DNA from: Hyphomicrobiaceae bacterium
GTDB taxonomy: Bacteria > Pseudomonadota > Alphaproteobacteria > Rhizobiales > Hyphomicrobiaceae
NCBI GenBank assembly: GCA_016793635.1
Contig: JAEUMD010000011.1
Span: 1 to 64,000, forward strand
DNA: 64,000 nt
Reading direction: 5' to 3'
The notes below the pieces were generated by a model. The model was not told where the DNA came from. It searched no databases and saw only the letters and a list, made by a program, of their open reading frames with translations. Position 1 is the first letter of the stretch. Each line of letters starts with the position of its first letter. Made by a program: the position numbers and the translations under genes. Positions 18,117 through 27,576 of this stretch are shown here, piece after piece.

Positions 18117-18243
18117 GCCGGGCGCGTCACACGCAACGGCGCGGTGACCTGGAGCAAACCGCTATCGCCGCGGCACTCTTACGCGACGGATGACGACAGC
18201 CGCCACACCGGTCGGCCGACTTTGAGAAATGGAACGAGGCGTG

Positions 18244-19065
18244 ATGCTCGTCGACCACCATTGCCACTTGGACTTTCCGGGACTCGTCGAGAACCTGGAG
18301 GACGTGGTCGCGCGCGCCAAGGGTGCCGGCGTCGGCGTGATGGTGACGATCTCGACGCACGTCTCCAAGATCGACACTCTGCTGGCGATCGCGGCGCGTG
18401 ACCCCGATCTTTATTGCTCGATCGGTACGCATCCCCACAATGCCGATCAGGAGATGCACGTCACGACGGCCGAGCTGGTCGAGATCGCCAACGCGCACGA
18501 CAAGATTGTCGCCATCGGCGAGGCGGGGCTCGACTACTTCTATCAGAAGTCGACACGCGAAAATCAGGCCGAAGGTTTCCGCCGCCACATCGCCGCGGCG
18601 CGCATCACGGGCTTGCCCCTCGAGATCCACACGCGCGATGCCGACGATGATTGCGTGAGCATTCTCGAGGACGAGCACGCCAAAGGCGCGTTTCCCGCGA
18701 TCCTGCACTGCTACACCGGCGGCATGAAGCTCGCCATGCGCGCCGTCGAGCTCGGCCTCTACGTATCGTTCACGGGCGTCGTGTCGTTCAAGAAATCGGA
18801 AGCGTTGCGGGACATCGCCCGTGCTGTGCCGCTGAACCGGCTGCTCGTCGAAACCGACGCGCCGTATCTCGCGCCCGAGCCGTTTCGCGGCAAGACCAAC
18901 GAGCCGGCGTTCGTCGTGCATACCGCCGCGGCGATTGCCAAGGCGCGCGGAATGCCGGCCGCCGAATTCGCTCAAGCGACGAGCGAGAACTTTTTCCGTC
19001 TGTTCGGAAAGGTTCGCCGCCCAGCGCTTCAGACGCCAGTGCTTCGGACGAAAGCCGCCGGATGA
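18244..19065 (+). CDS. TatD family metal-dependent hydrolase
   Basis: A 273-residue TIM-barrel deoxyribonuclease of the TatD/YcfH type. The metal ligands are visible in order: the HHCHLD start, GEAGLDYFY, EIHTRDA, HCYTGG and ETDAPYLAPEP. These enzymes act as 3'-5' exonucleases in DNA repair and on misfolded nucleic acid ends; the exact substrate here is unknown. The ATG at 18244 has a GAACGAGG site before it; an in-frame ATG at 18229 would add five residues. The stop overlaps the next gene by ATGA. Confidence 0.9.
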   Translation: MLVDHHCHLDFPGLVENLEDVVARAKGAGVGVMVTISTHVSKIDTLLAIAARDPDLYCSIGTHPHNADQEMHVTTAELVEIANAHDKIVAIGEAGLDYFYQKSTRENQAEGFRRHIAAARITGLPLEIHTRDADDDCVSILEDEHAKGAFPAILHCYTGGMKLAMRAVELGLYVSFTGVVSFKKSEALRDIARAVPLNRLLVETDAPYLAPEPFRGKTNEPAFVVHTAAAIAKARGMPAAEFAQATSENFFRLFGKVRRPALQTPVLRTKAAG

Positions 19066-19859
19066 CCCACAGATTGACCATTCTCGGCTGCGGGTCGAGC
19101 GGCGGCGTGCCGCGTATCGGCGCCATGTGGGGACACTGCGACCCCGAGAACCCGAAGAACCGGCGGCGGCGCTGCGCCGTGATGATCGAGCGCTTCGGCG
19201 AGAACGGCACGACGCGCGTGCTCGTCGATACGCCGCCCGATGTCCGCGAGCAGTTGCTCGATATGCGCGTCGCGGCCATCGATGCTGTCGTCTTCACGCA
19301 TGACCACGCGGACCACACGCACGGCATCGACGATCTGCGCATGGTCGCCTACGCGATGAAGCGGCGCATCGATGCCTACTTCGACGCGCCGACGCGCAAG
19401 AGCCTCGAAGATCGTTTCGGCTATTGCTTCTCGACGCCGAAAGGTTCGGGTTACGCGCCGATTCTCAACTCCCGCGACATCGCCGCGGGCGCCAGCATCA
19501 CGGTCGATGGGCGGGGCGGGCCGATCACCATTGCCGCGATCCCACAGGTTCACGGCGATATCGCTTCGCTCGGCCTTCGGGTCGGCCGGCTCGCTTATTC
19601 GCCCGACGTGTCGTCACTGCCGGAAGCGGCCCTTCCAATGCTGCAAGGGCTCGACCACTGGATCGTCGATGCGTTGCGCTATACCTCGCACCCGAGCCAC
19701 TTCAGCGTGAAGGATGCGCTCGGCTGGATCGAGCGGCTCGGTGTCAAGCACGGGGTTCTGACCCACATGACGACCGATCTCGACTATGCCGCTTTGAAAC
19801 GCGAGCTTCCGCCCAACGTGGAGCCCGCGTACGACGGCATGGAGATCATGTTCGAATAG
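19062..19859 (+). CDS. Metallo-beta-lactamase-fold hydrolase (PhnP/RNase Z-like)
   Basis: A 265-residue hydrolase with the zinc motif HDHADH (about residues 75-80) and a leading LGCGSSGGVPRIG strand typical of PhnP-like cyclic phosphodiesterases. Further ligand candidates are the His in IPQVHGD and a C-terminal HMTTDLDY. It is coupled to tatD by an ATGA overlap, an association common in Hyphomicrobiales. The substrate is not known; no phn genes are near. Confidence 0.85.
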   Translation: MTHRLTILGCGSSGGVPRIGAMWGHCDPENPKNRRRRCAVMIERFGENGTTRVLVDTPPDVREQLLDMRVAAIDAVVFTHDHADHTHGIDDLRMVAYAMKRRIDAYFDAPTRKSLEDRFGYCFSTPKGSGYAPILNSRDIAAGASITVDGRGGPITIAAIPQVHGDIASLGLRVGRLAYSPDVSSLPEAALPMLQGLDHWIVDALRYTSHPSHFSVKDALGWIERLGVKHGVLTHMTTDLDYAALKRELPPNVEPAYDGMEIMFE

Positions 19860-19943
19860 CGAGCTGAGCGGACCACGCCGGGCTTACTCGTGCTCTGGTC
19901 AATCGAACGGAAGCTCGTGCGTCGGGTTCCGTCAACCGAGGTC

Positions 19944-20705
19944 TCAGGCCTCGTCGGCCATCGGTACCGACTTTCCCATCTCGGCCAGTTGCTCGCGCGC
20001 GTCGAAGGTAATGCCGTTGCTGGTCATCGACGGCTTGCACAACTCGACGATCGCAGGCGCAATCATGGCAGGTGTCGGCAGCGTCTCGGGCTTCTCGCCG
20101 GGAAATGCCTTGGCACGCATGGCGGTCGCAACGGCGCCCGGATTGACGAGGTTCACGCGGACATTGGTATTGACGAGCTCGGCCGCCCACGATCGCGCCA
20201 GCGCGTCGAGCGCTGCCTTCGATATCGCGTACGGTCCCCAGTAGGCATGCCGTCCGGTTGCAGCGCCCGACGTAACGAACACCGCGCGTCCAGCGTCCGA
20301 GAGCTTCATCAGGGGATCGAGCGAGCGGATCAGGCGCCAGTTCGCCTCGAGGTTCACCCCCATGACGTAGTCCCATGAGTCCGCCGTCACGTGCGACAGC
20401 GGCGACAGCGGCCCGAGCACGCCGGCGTTGGCGACGAGAATGTCGAGCCGTCCCCAGCGCGGAAAGATGGTCGGGCCGACGGCGTCGACACGATCACCCT
20501 TCTTGAGATCGAGCTGCATGATCGTGGCGCTGCCACCCATCGAGCGGATCTCGTCATCGACCGTCTCGAGGGCGCCGGCCGTCCGGGCAGTCAGGATCAC
20601 GTGCGCGCCTTCACTCGCGAGTGCCAGGGCAACGGCTTTGCCGATCCCGCGCGATGCGCCCGTGACGAGCGCGATGCGGCCGGCGAGGCTCTTGTTTGAC
20701 GACAT
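19944..20705 (-). CDS. Short-chain dehydrogenase/reductase
   Basis: A 253-residue classical SDR with the cofactor motif TGASRGIG at about residues 15-22 and NAGVLG. The catalytic Ser is in VFVTSGAATG, and Tyr and Lys are in YAISKAAL. The C-terminal FPGEKPETLPTP loop is characteristic of a conserved alphaproteobacterial SDR subgroup of unknown substrate. The ATG at 20705 has a GGATC-type site. It is convergent with the hydrolase gene, with an 84-nt gap. Confidence 0.87.
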   Translation of the reverse strand: MSSNKSLAGRIALVTGASRGIGKAVALALASEGAHVILTARTAGALETVDDEIRSMGGSATIMQLDLKKGDRVDAVGPTIFPRWGRLDILVANAGVLGPLSPLSHVTADSWDYVMGVNLEANWRLIRSLDPLMKLSDAGRAVFVTSGAATGRHAYWGPYAISKAALDALARSWAAELVNTNVRVNLVNPGAVATAMRAKAFPGEKPETLPTPAMIAPAIVELCKPSMTSNGITFDAREQLAEMGKSVPMADEA

Positions 20706-20931
20706 GAGATCTTGATCCAATTGCATGCGGCGAGCGGCGGTCGGGCGGCGCACAAACAAGGCCGCGCGATGGGGCCCGGATGGGCCCGGCATCCCCTTGC
20801 TATCGGTCGCCACCTGATCCGGCAAGCGCTATCGGGCAGGGCGGTTTACGGGCGCAGCACGCGCAGCCGGTGCAGGTTCGCGCATGTTCGCGTGCACGGG
20901 TTTCATGGCCGAGCTGCACGCCCGGCGCCGT

Positions 20932-22098
20932 TCAGTTCGCGTCGGGTCGTTCCGCGGGCTTCGCGGGTTCGATCAGTTCCTTCACCGTCTCCTTGGCCTT
21001 CTCGATCGTATCGGCGCCGCTCTCCTTCGCGCTGTCGACGTGCGGCTTGGCCGCCTCGAGTGCCTTCGCGGTCGCCTCCTTCGCCTTCTCCAGCAACGGC
21101 TTCGCCTTCTGACGCGCGCTCTCGGATACATCGACGAGCCCCTCGACGGCGCCTGCCGAAAGCTGCCGTGTGCGCTTCAGCACCGAAGCGATCAGGCCGC
21201 CCTTGGGCCGCATTTTATCGGGCGGCCAGGCGGCGAGCGATGCAATCAGCTTGCGATGACGGGCAGCGGCCTCGCTGTCACCCAGCCGCTCGGCGGCACC
21301 GGTGAACAGCACGAGCGGCGTGCACGAGGTGACGAGGCTGGTGCCGCCCTTGAGCCAGCTCGCCTCCGCCACCTCGGTCTCCTGGGCGTGGTAGATCTGC
21401 TGCCCGCGGATTTTCCAGTCGAGGATGGCACGGTCGATCACCGGCACGAAATGCCCGCCGAGGTCTCCGACCAGACGGAAGCGTGCATTGTCGGGATCGG
21501 GAAACTGAACGAACAAAGCGACGGCATTATCCGAGGCGAGGGCGAGGCGGATCGCCTCGTCCACGGACGCCGCGTAGCGGACGTCGCCAGCCGCCGCGAG
21601 GTCGGAGTCGATCGACTGCAGGTGGCGGAACGTCGCCGAGGTGCCCGAGTTGGCTGGCGGCAGCACGAACTGCAAGTGTTCGGCGCGCGCGGCGATGTCG
21701 CCATAAGTCGCGAGCGCCTCATTGCGGGCGACGGCGAAGATGCATTCCCGTACGTCGTCGCTGCGGATCTGGGTGAAGGCGCCGGAGCCACCCTGCGATG
21801 CCTGCTCGATCGCCAGCAGGTCGAGCTGGCCAAAGGCGAGGTCGGATGGGTTCGTGCGGATACGGCGCATATTGTCCGCAGTGCCATTACTCGGCGTGCA
21901 GACATGTTTGTGCCCTTCGGCGGCCAGCGCCGCGGCGAGGGGGGGACAGAACGTGGTGTGATAGGCTCCGGACTCGCCTCCCGTGTAGATGTGCTGGGAA
22001 TCGGCGGAACGCGCTGACGAGAAGGGGATGATGGGGGCGAGGGCTAAAGCGGCCAGGAGGGGCACCATGTGACAGCGCCGCCGCGCGGGACGGACCAC
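20932..22098 (-). CDS. TAXI-type periplasmic binding protein with amphipathic C-terminal tail
   Basis: A protein of about 388 residues. The N-terminal signal (RPARRR then a hydrophobic run to FSSARSA) is followed by IYTGGESGAYHTTFCPPLAAALA, which resembles the ligand-binding start of TAXI-family TRAP solute receptors. The body continues with SNGTADNMRRI and LAFGQLDLLA. The last 80 or so residues are Lys/Ala/Glu-rich amphipathic helix repeats like apolipoprotein or LEA segments. No TRAP membrane subunits are nearby. The GTG at 22098 is chosen because it gives the signal a positive N-region; the ATG at 22068 is the alternative. Confidence 0.65.
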   Translation of the reverse strand: MVRPARRRCHMVPLLAALALAPIIPFSSARSADSQHIYTGGESGAYHTTFCPPLAAALAAEGHKHVCTPSNGTADNMRRIRTNPSDLAFGQLDLLAIEQASQGGSGAFTQIRSDDVRECIFAVARNEALATYGDIAARAEHLQFVLPPANSGTSATFRHLQSIDSDLAAAGDVRYAASVDEAIRLALASDNAVALFVQFPDPDNARFRLVGDLGGHFVPVIDRAILDWKIRGQQIYHAQETEVAEASWLKGGTSLVTSCTPLVLFTGAAERLGDSEAAARHRKLIASLAAWPPDKMRPKGGLIASVLKRTRQLSAGAVEGLVDVSESARQKAKPLLEKAKEATAKALEAAKPHVDSAKESGADTIEKAKETVKELIEPAKPAERPDAN

Positions 22099-22525
22099 GG
22101 CTCTGGACGATGAGCAAAGGGGTTTTAATGAAGACCGGCGTTGCACATCCGACACCGTCGTTCCGCCAGCATTCCCGGAGTGCATCAGTTCGTCCAATCC
22201 CGCTATCATCGCCACGGTGCCAGTTGGGCGGGCAACTATGGCGTGGAGAAGAAGAGACATCGGACCTCAGTGCTCGACATGTCGAAAAGTGGCCGTGAAG
22301 CCACGTCTGGACGTTTAGGCGTTGAACATCTTAATGGTAGAATTACAAGCGTACCATACTGATACATCGCCTACACCATCATATATTTTCCATAATATGC
22401 ATTACGCGAATTGCAAGTTGACCTTGGCTCTCAGTTGGTATGGCTGGGATGCGATACGGGCATGATAACCGGTCGCGCCGATTGGCGGATTTTGGAAGCT
22501 GATGACGCTGCGCTGGTCCAGCGCC
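22099..22525. other. Intergenic region with an AT-rich core
   Basis: Upstream of the TAXI-like gene. Positions about 22320-22430 are far richer in A and T than anything around them (for example ATATATTTTCCATAATATGC), in a window that is otherwise strongly GC-rich. It may be the promoter of the minus-strand gene or a relic of foreign DNA. No convincing reading frame was found. Confidence 0.45.
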
Positions 22526-23293
22526 TCACAGCAAGCGGTCCTCTGCCCCGACGACGGCCTCGGCGATCACGACCGCGTAGATGGCGACGACGAAGCCCGT
22601 CAACACGTTGACGCTCAGCAGCACGCCGACGGCTGGTGCCCAATCGGCGCCGACGACCGTCCGCAACAGCGTCACGACGATGCTGTCGATATAGAGCTTC
22701 AACTGGAACAGCAGCTCGCTCGCCTGCTCGACGCTCGGCTTCACGGGCGTATTGAAGATGGTGCGGCCGAGGTCGATCGTGCCGGGCGTGTGAACCACGC
22801 CGAAGCTGCCGGCGAGCGCGAGCCCGACCGAATAGAGAACCCCGAGCGGTGCAGCCAACCGGAAATAGCCCCACCGCGAGGGGCGCGCGTCGAGCCGGAC
22901 CGTCAGATAGCGCAGCAGGCTCGTCGCCGCGTAAAGGGTGATACCGAAAACGGCCGCTATCCACGTCAGGCGCTCGCCGTCCGTACCGGAGAACGTGAGC
23001 AGCGCGACAATGCCCGCTACGGCCGCTCTGACCAGTGAGCTCGAAAGCGCCACGAAGGGCACCAGCACGCCAGCCCCCTTCCCGGCCGCTGCCGCCGAGC
23101 GCTCGCCGAAATAGAACGGCAACTCGTGGCGCAGGCGCGCATGCTCGAGGCGGAGCCCGAGGGCGAACGCGAATGCCGCGGTTCCGGCGGCAAAGTAGAG
23201 GGGATAGGCATGGCCGATCCAGGCCACCCCGGCGACGGCCGCGATCTCAGCCACCATGATGATTGCGTTGACGAGGATACGCACGACGACCAT
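22526..23293 (-). CDS. Membrane protein of unknown function
   Basis: A 255-residue protein that I do not recognise, with about six hydrophobic segments (roughly residues 5-30, 35-50, 80-105, 115-135, 155-180 and 225-250). A soluble loop with KPSVEQASELLFQLKLYID precedes the final pair. There are no transporter signatures or catalytic motifs. The ATG at 23293 follows a GGAGG; a TTG at 23314 would add seven residues. It is divergent from mazG and codirectional with the TAXI-like gene, but a 427-nt gap makes an operon unlikely. Confidence 0.72.
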   Translation of the reverse strand: MVVVRILVNAIIMVAEIAAVAGVAWIGHAYPLYFAAGTAAFAFALGLRLEHARLRHELPFYFGERSAAAAGKGAGVLVPFVALSSSLVRAAVAGIVALLTFSGTDGERLTWIAAVFGITLYAATSLLRYLTVRLDARPSRWGYFRLAAPLGVLYSVGLALAGSFGVVHTPGTIDLGRTIFNTPVKPSVEQASELLFQLKLYIDSIVVTLLRTVVGADWAPAVGVLLSVNVLTGFVVAIYAVVIAEAVVGAEDRLL

Positions 23294-23363
23294 ACCGGCC
23301 AGGGCCTCCAGCAACGCTTCGACCGCGGGGCTCGCCCCTTTCCTCGATTAGCGGAAGGACAGC

Positions 23364-24473
23364 GTGCAAACAATGACCGATTCCCCGCAAGGCGCGCCAA
23401 AGGCCGCCAGTGAACCCGTCCGTGAGACCGCCCGTGAGACCGGGAGCGCAATGGGCTCGGCCTCGCGCCCTGCTTCCACCGACTTCACCGTGGAGGGGCG
23501 CGGCGAGCGCCCGTATGCGCTGGGCGACCTCCTCGCCGTCATGGCGGCACTGCGCACGCCTGCGACCGGCTGCCCGTGGGATCTCGAGCAGACGTTCCGC
23601 ACCATAGCCCCCTATACGATCGAAGAAGCCTACGAGGTCGCCGACGCGATCGAACGTGGCGACATGGCGGATCTCGAGGAAGAGCTTGGCGACCTGCTGC
23701 TGCAGGTCGTCTACCATGCGCGCATGGCCGAGGAAGCTGGCGCGTTTGCCTTCGCCGACGTTGCCGATACGGTCACGCGCAAGATGATCCGCCGCCATCC
23801 CCACGTCTTCGGAACGCCGGAGGAGCGCGCGGCTGGCGCCGAACCCGGCTTCTGGTCGCGTATCAAGGCGGCCGAGAAGGCGGAAAAGGCAGCACTACGC
23901 GCGCGGCTCGCCGCATCCGGTGGTGCCGCCGACGACGCCGACGGGGCGCATGCGGGTCCTCCGGCCTCCCTGCTCGACGACGTTCCAGCGGCGATGCCTG
24001 CCCTCGTCCGAGCGATCAAGTTGCAGGACAAAGCAGCCAAGGTCGGGTTCGACTGGCCCTCCCTCGCCCCTGTCTTCGACAAGATGCGCGAGGAGCTGGC
24101 TGAGCTTGCAGAGGTGGCCCTGCCCCACGATCCCCGTGGCTCCACCGGTGCCGCGACGCGGGATGCGGCCAGCCAGAACTCGGCCATAACCGCCTCGCCC
24201 TCCCCGCGCGAGGACTTCGGCGAACCAGCGGCGTCTCGGGCCGAGATCGAGGAAGAATTCGGCGATCTGCTGTTCGTCATGGCTAACGTCGCGCGCCATC
24301 TCCGCATCGACCCGGAGGCGAGCCTGCGCGCGGCCAACCAGAAGTTCACGCGCCGGTTCCACCACATCGAGCGGCGTCTGGCGGAGATGGGCCAAACACC
24401 GGAAAAGAGCACGCTCGCCGAGATGGACGCGCTGTGGGACGAGGCGAAGGACGGCGAACGAAAAGGTGAGTGA
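23364..24473 (+). CDS. mazG: Nucleoside triphosphate pyrophosphohydrolase MazG
   Basis: A 369-residue house-cleaning NTP pyrophosphatase with two MazG domains. The first has CPWDLEQTFRTIAPYTIEEAYEVADAI and EELGDLLLQVVYHA; the second has EIEEEFGDLLFVMANVARHL and KFTRRFHHIERRL. The EExxE...ExxD metal sites are intact in both. It is about 100 residues longer than usual: an N-terminal extension of some 45 residues and an Ala/Pro/Ser-rich linker of about 40 residues between the domains. The GTG at 23364 is 5 nt after GGAAGG; the ATG at 23373 is the alternative. Confidence 0.9.
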   Translation: MQTMTDSPQGAPKAASEPVRETARETGSAMGSASRPASTDFTVEGRGERPYALGDLLAVMAALRTPATGCPWDLEQTFRTIAPYTIEEAYEVADAIERGDMADLEEELGDLLLQVVYHARMAEEAGAFAFADVADTVTRKMIRRHPHVFGTPEERAAGAEPGFWSRIKAAEKAEKAALRARLAASGGAADDADGAHAGPPASLLDDVPAAMPALVRAIKLQDKAAKVGFDWPSLAPVFDKMREELAELAEVALPHDPRGSTGAATRDAASQNSAITASPSPREDFGEPAASRAEIEEEFGDLLFVMANVARHLRIDPEASLRAANQKFTRRFHHIERRLAEMGQTPEKSTLAEMDALWDEAKDGERKGE

Positions 24474-24835
24474 GTTCCGTCTCCGGCGCGCTCTTGGCGG
24501 GATGCGCGAGGTCGGAGGTCGTCCCGCCTATGCGAGGTAAACCCTGCCCCTCGCCCGTCGGCGCGCCTGGCCGACAGCCGATTGGCTCGGTCCGCGGGCG
24601 CGTCTCGATCGAGCCCCTTGCCTCACAAAAAGAACCGCTGTATCAAGCGCACTTCACCGCTTCGGTTGGAGGCTGAACGGGAGGTTTGGTGCGTTCGCGC
24701 GCCAAGCGGGGCAATCCCGGGTGCCGCAAGGCGCTCTTCTCCCCGTGTCTCCGCTCTTTGGGTGCCTGGTGGGCCTTTCCCGGCCCATAAGGGGCTATGC
24801 GCCGAGGCGGACAATTCGAACCAGAAGGGCCGAGC
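24474..24835. other. Leader and promoter region of the rpsF operon
   Basis: About 360 nt without a credible gene lie before ribosomal protein S6. Short inverted repeats are present (ACCG-CTT-CGGT near 24657 and GGGCC/GGCCC near 24773). Leaders of rpsF genes often carry an S6:S18-binding autoregulatory RNA, but I could not identify that motif with confidence here. Confidence 0.35.
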
Positions 24836-25399
24836 ATGCCGCTTTACGAGCATGTGTTCCTGGCGCGCCAGGACATTTCCAACACCCAGGTCGAGGCTTT
24901 GACGAAGGAGTTCTCGGACGTGATCACCTCCATGGGGGGCAAGATCACGAAGACCGAGTACTGGGGCGTCAAGTCGCTCACCTACAAGATGAAGAAGAAC
25001 CGCAAGGCGCACATGTCCCTGCTCAACATCGACGCGCCGCCGGCAGCGGTCGCGGAGATGGAGCGGCGCATGAGCATCGCCGCCGATATCGTCCGCTTCC
25101 TCACCGTCCGGGTCGAGGAGCACGAGACCGAGCCGTCGGCGATGATGCGCAAGTCCGACCGCGACGAGCGTGGTGAGCGTGGCGAGCGCGGTGACCGTGG
25201 CGGCTTCGGCCGTGGCGGCGATCGCGGCGGCCCGCGTGGTGATCGTGGCGGTTTCCGCGGTGGCGACCGTGGCGGTGATCGTCCGCCGCGCGGCGACCGC
25301 GAGGGCGGCTCCACGTTCCGTGCCCGTCCCCCGCGCGATGGCGACGCTCCGCGTCCTCCGCGCCCGCCCCGCGACAGCAACCCCGGCTCTGAGGCTTGA
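24836..25399 (+). CDS. rpsF: 30S ribosomal protein S6
   Basis: A 187-residue S6 homologue. The S6 fold occupies residues 1-100 ([56 protein letters not shown]). It is followed by a tail of about 80 residues built from Gly-Asp-Arg-Gly-Gly repeats and ending in Pro/Arg-rich sequence. S6 binds S18 and 16S rRNA in the platform; E. coli S6 also carries a tail, but a short one. The ATG at 24836 gives the canonical MPLYEHV start. rpsR follows after 5 nt. Confidence 0.96.
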   Translation: MPLYEHVFLARQDISNTQVEALTKEFSDVITSMGGKITKTEYWGVKSLTYKMKKNRKAHMSLLNIDAPPAAVAEMERRMSIAADIVRFLTVRVEEHETEPSAMMRKSDRDERGERGERGDRGGFGRGGDRGGPRGDRGGFRGGDRGGDRPPRGDREGGSTFRARPPRDGDAPRPPRPPRDSNPGSEA

Positions 25400-25404
25400 T
25401 CTCC

Positions 25405-25662
25405 ATGTCCGACGCAGCACCCTCCTCCGGTGGCGGCGCCCGCCGTCCGTTCCATCGCCGTCGCAAGACCTGCCCGTTCTCCGGCGCCAATGCTCCGAAG
25501 ATCGATTACAAGGACGTGCGCCTGCTCGGCCGCTACATCTCCGAGCGCGGCAAGATCGTGCCGAGCCGCATCACCGCGGTTTCGGCGAAGAAGCAGCGCG
25601 AGCTGGCCAAGGCCATCAAGCGCGCTCGTTTCCTCGGCCTGCTCCCGTTCGTGGTGAGCTGA
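25405..25662 (+). CDS. rpsR: 30S ribosomal protein S18
   Basis: An 85-residue S18 with the signature [40 protein letters not shown] and [21 protein letters not shown]. It forms the S6:S18 heterodimer in the 30S platform. The start at 25405 gives the normal length; an ATG nine bases earlier is possible. It lies 5 nt downstream of rpsF. Confidence 0.97.
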   Translation: MSDAAPSSGGGARRPFHRRRKTCPFSGANAPKIDYKDVRLLGRYISERGKIVPSRITAVSAKKQRELAKAIKRARFLGLLPFVVS

Positions 25663-25710
25663 GGCCGAGCGGGCAGGAACACCCTTTCTGCCCCTGTAAT
25701 TCGTCACGGC

Positions 25711-25734
25711 GCCGCCGGGCTACAGTCCGGCGGC
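25711..25734 (+). repeat. Hairpin between rpsR and the DUF2232 gene
   Basis: GCCGCCGG and CCGGCGGC form a perfect 8-bp stem around an 8-nt loop, 48 nt after the rpsR stop. No T-run follows, so it is more likely an RNA-stability or attenuation element between the ribosomal genes and the membrane-protein gene than a complete terminator. Confidence 0.5.
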
Positions 25735-25847
25735 ACTTCACTTCCATCCCTCGCTGGATCGCACCATCGTTCCGCGGGGCCTTTCGACAGCATGGTTGGG
25801 GCGGCCAGGTCCGTCTCTAACCGCGGCAACGCGGGACAGCGCGAGAC

Positions 25848-26873
25848 ATGCAGAAGGCGATCTTTCTCGGCATCGCTGCCGGCTGCGCGGCGGCCGTGGT
25901 CTTCCTTTCGGCGACCACCGGGCCGATGCTCGCGCGCATTCTCCTCTATCTCGTGACGCCGCTACCTTTGTTCCTGGTCGGGCTCGCCCACGGCTGGGCC
26001 GCGTCCGCCATCGGCGGTTTCGCTGGCAGCTTGGCGATCGCGCTCGTGGTCGGACCGGCAGTCGGCGGCGTATTCGCTGCATCGGAGGCGGTGCCCGTCG
26101 CCGTGCTCACGTACCTCGCGCTTTTGAGCCGGCCTGCGGCGGCGGCCGGTCCCGACGTCGATCCTGCGACCGGGATCGAATGGTATCCCGTCGGACGGCT
26201 GGTCATCTGGGCGGCGATCATCTCGAGCGCCATGTCGGTCGCGGCGATGTTCCTGCTCGGGCCGGATCTCGAGACACTCAAGGTCGCTATTCGCAAGCTC
26301 ATCGACGAGGTGCTGAAGGCGCAGATCGAGGCGATGGGCTCTGGAAAGCCGCTCGAGGAGGATGACCTCACCCGCCTCGCCGACCTCGGCTTGTATCTGC
26401 TCCCGGCCTTGACCGCGCTGTCCTGGATGCTGACGGCCCTCTTCAATCTCTGGCTCGCGGGCCGCATCGCGTCGTACTCGGGCGGCCTCGCACGGCCCTG
26501 GCCCGACATTCCGGCAATGCGCTTTCCGCGCTGGGCGCCGCTGGCGCTCGCCGGTTCTACGGCGGCGACGCTCCTGCCGGGCTATCCAGCTCTTGCCGCC
26601 TCAGCCGTTTCGGGCGCGCTCTACCTCGCCTATGTCCTGCTCGGCCTCGCGGTCGTCCACTACATCACGCGCGGCCAGCCATGGCGGCCGATGGCGCTCT
26701 GGGCGCTCTACGCGGTTCTGGTGGTGCTCAACACCGGCGTGTCGGTGATCGTCGCGATCATCGGCCTCGCCGACAGCTTCATCCCGATTCGCCGCGACCG
26801 CCCGCCGACGGGTCCGCCTTCACCGCCATCTTCGGGCCAACCACCACGGCAGATGCCGCCGCCCGCCACCTGA
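25848..26873 (+). CDS. DUF2232 polytopic membrane protein
   Basis: A 341-residue membrane protein with about eight hydrophobic segments. The N-terminal pattern is [19 protein letters not shown], and [32 protein letters not shown] is characteristic of the DUF2232 family. The C-terminus is a Pro-rich cytoplasmic tail. The family is nearly always placed between rpsR and rplI in Hyphomicrobiales, as here; its function is unknown. A link to ribosome or envelope physiology is suggested only by synteny. Confidence 0.85.
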   Translation: MQKAIFLGIAAGCAAAVVFLSATTGPMLARILLYLVTPLPLFLVGLAHGWAASAIGGFAGSLAIALVVGPAVGGVFAASEAVPVAVLTYLALLSRPAAAAGPDVDPATGIEWYPVGRLVIWAAIISSAMSVAAMFLLGPDLETLKVAIRKLIDEVLKAQIEAMGSGKPLEEDDLTRLADLGLYLLPALTALSWMLTALFNLWLAGRIASYSGGLARPWPDIPAMRFPRWAPLALAGSTAATLLPGYPALAASAVSGALYLAYVLLGLAVVHYITRGQPWRPMALWALYAVLVVLNTGVSVIVAIIGLADSFIPIRRDRPPTGPPSPPSSGQPPRQMPPPAT

Positions 26874-26961
26874 TCCTCTGAGTTTCAATCTGTTCCTTTC
26901 ATCCGAACCACGAGACCGCGCCCCAGGCGCAGACCCAACCGAACCAAGAAGGAGAATACCC

Positions 26962-27516
26962 ATGGACGTCATCCTGCTTCAGCGCATCGGCAAGCTCGGC
27001 CAGATGGGCGATGTCGTGACCGTGAAGAACGGCTACGCCCGCAACTACCTGCTGCCCGAGAAGAAGGCGCTCCGCGCCACCGCCGAGAACCGCAAGCTGT
27101 TCGAATCGCAGCGCGCCCAGCTCGAGGCCAACAACCTCGCCCAGAAGAGCGAGGCCGAGGCCGTCGCCGGCAAGCTCGCCGGCCAGACCTTCGTCGCCAT
27201 CCGTCAGGCGGGTGACACCGGCCAGCTCTACGGCTCGGTGTCTACGCGCGACATCGCCGATGTCGTCAAGGCCGGTGGCTTCACCATCGACCGCAACCAG
27301 GTGGTCCTCGACAAGGCGATCAAGAACCTCGGCCTGCACGGTGTCGAGATCGCGCTGCATCCCGAGGTGGTGGTGAGCGTGACGCTCAACGTCGCGCGCT
27401 CCGAGGACGAGGCGGCCCGTCAGGCACAGGGCGAGGACGTCACGGTCATCAAGGGCGAGGCGCTCGAGATCGAAACCTTCAACCCGGACGAGTTCGAGGG
27501 CGAGGATCACGCCTGA
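26962..27516 (+). CDS. rplI: 50S ribosomal protein L9
   Basis: A 184-residue L9. The N-terminal rRNA-binding domain carries [32 protein letters not shown] and is joined by the long connecting helix (about residues 40-75) to a C-terminal domain with [14 protein letters not shown]. It is longer than E. coli L9 (149) because of an acidic C-terminal extension (about residues 150-184). An AAGGAG site precedes the ATG. A strong terminator follows the gene. Confidence 0.96.
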   Translation: MDVILLQRIGKLGQMGDVVTVKNGYARNYLLPEKKALRATAENRKLFESQRAQLEANNLAQKSEAEAVAGKLAGQTFVAIRQAGDTGQLYGSVSTRDIADVVKAGGFTIDRNQVVLDKAIKNLGLHGVEIALHPEVVVSVTLNVARSEDEAARQAQGEDVTVIKGEALEIETFNPDEFEGEDHA

Positions 27517-27547
27517 TCGCGCGCTCATCGCGGCAAGTGTAATCAGT

Positions 27548-27576
27548 CCCCGGCGCCCCTCGCGCCGGGGATTTTT
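27548..27576 (+). terminator. Rho-independent terminator after rplI
   Basis: CCCCGGCGC (27548-27556) pairs perfectly with GCGCCGGGG (27562-27570) over a 5-nt loop. It is followed by ATTTTT. It lies 31 nt after the rplI stop and separates the ribosomal operon from dnaB. Confidence 0.92.

Noticed and set aside
24474-24835. An S6:S18-binding leader RNA before rpsF
   Set aside because: Only short weak inverted repeats are visible and the conserved bulge motif could not be placed; kept only as an untested possibility.
25160-25310. Repetitive DNA in rpsF as a possible CRISPR or minisatellite
   Set aside because: Units are irregular and follow the codons of the Gly-Arg-rich S6 tail; there are no spacers.
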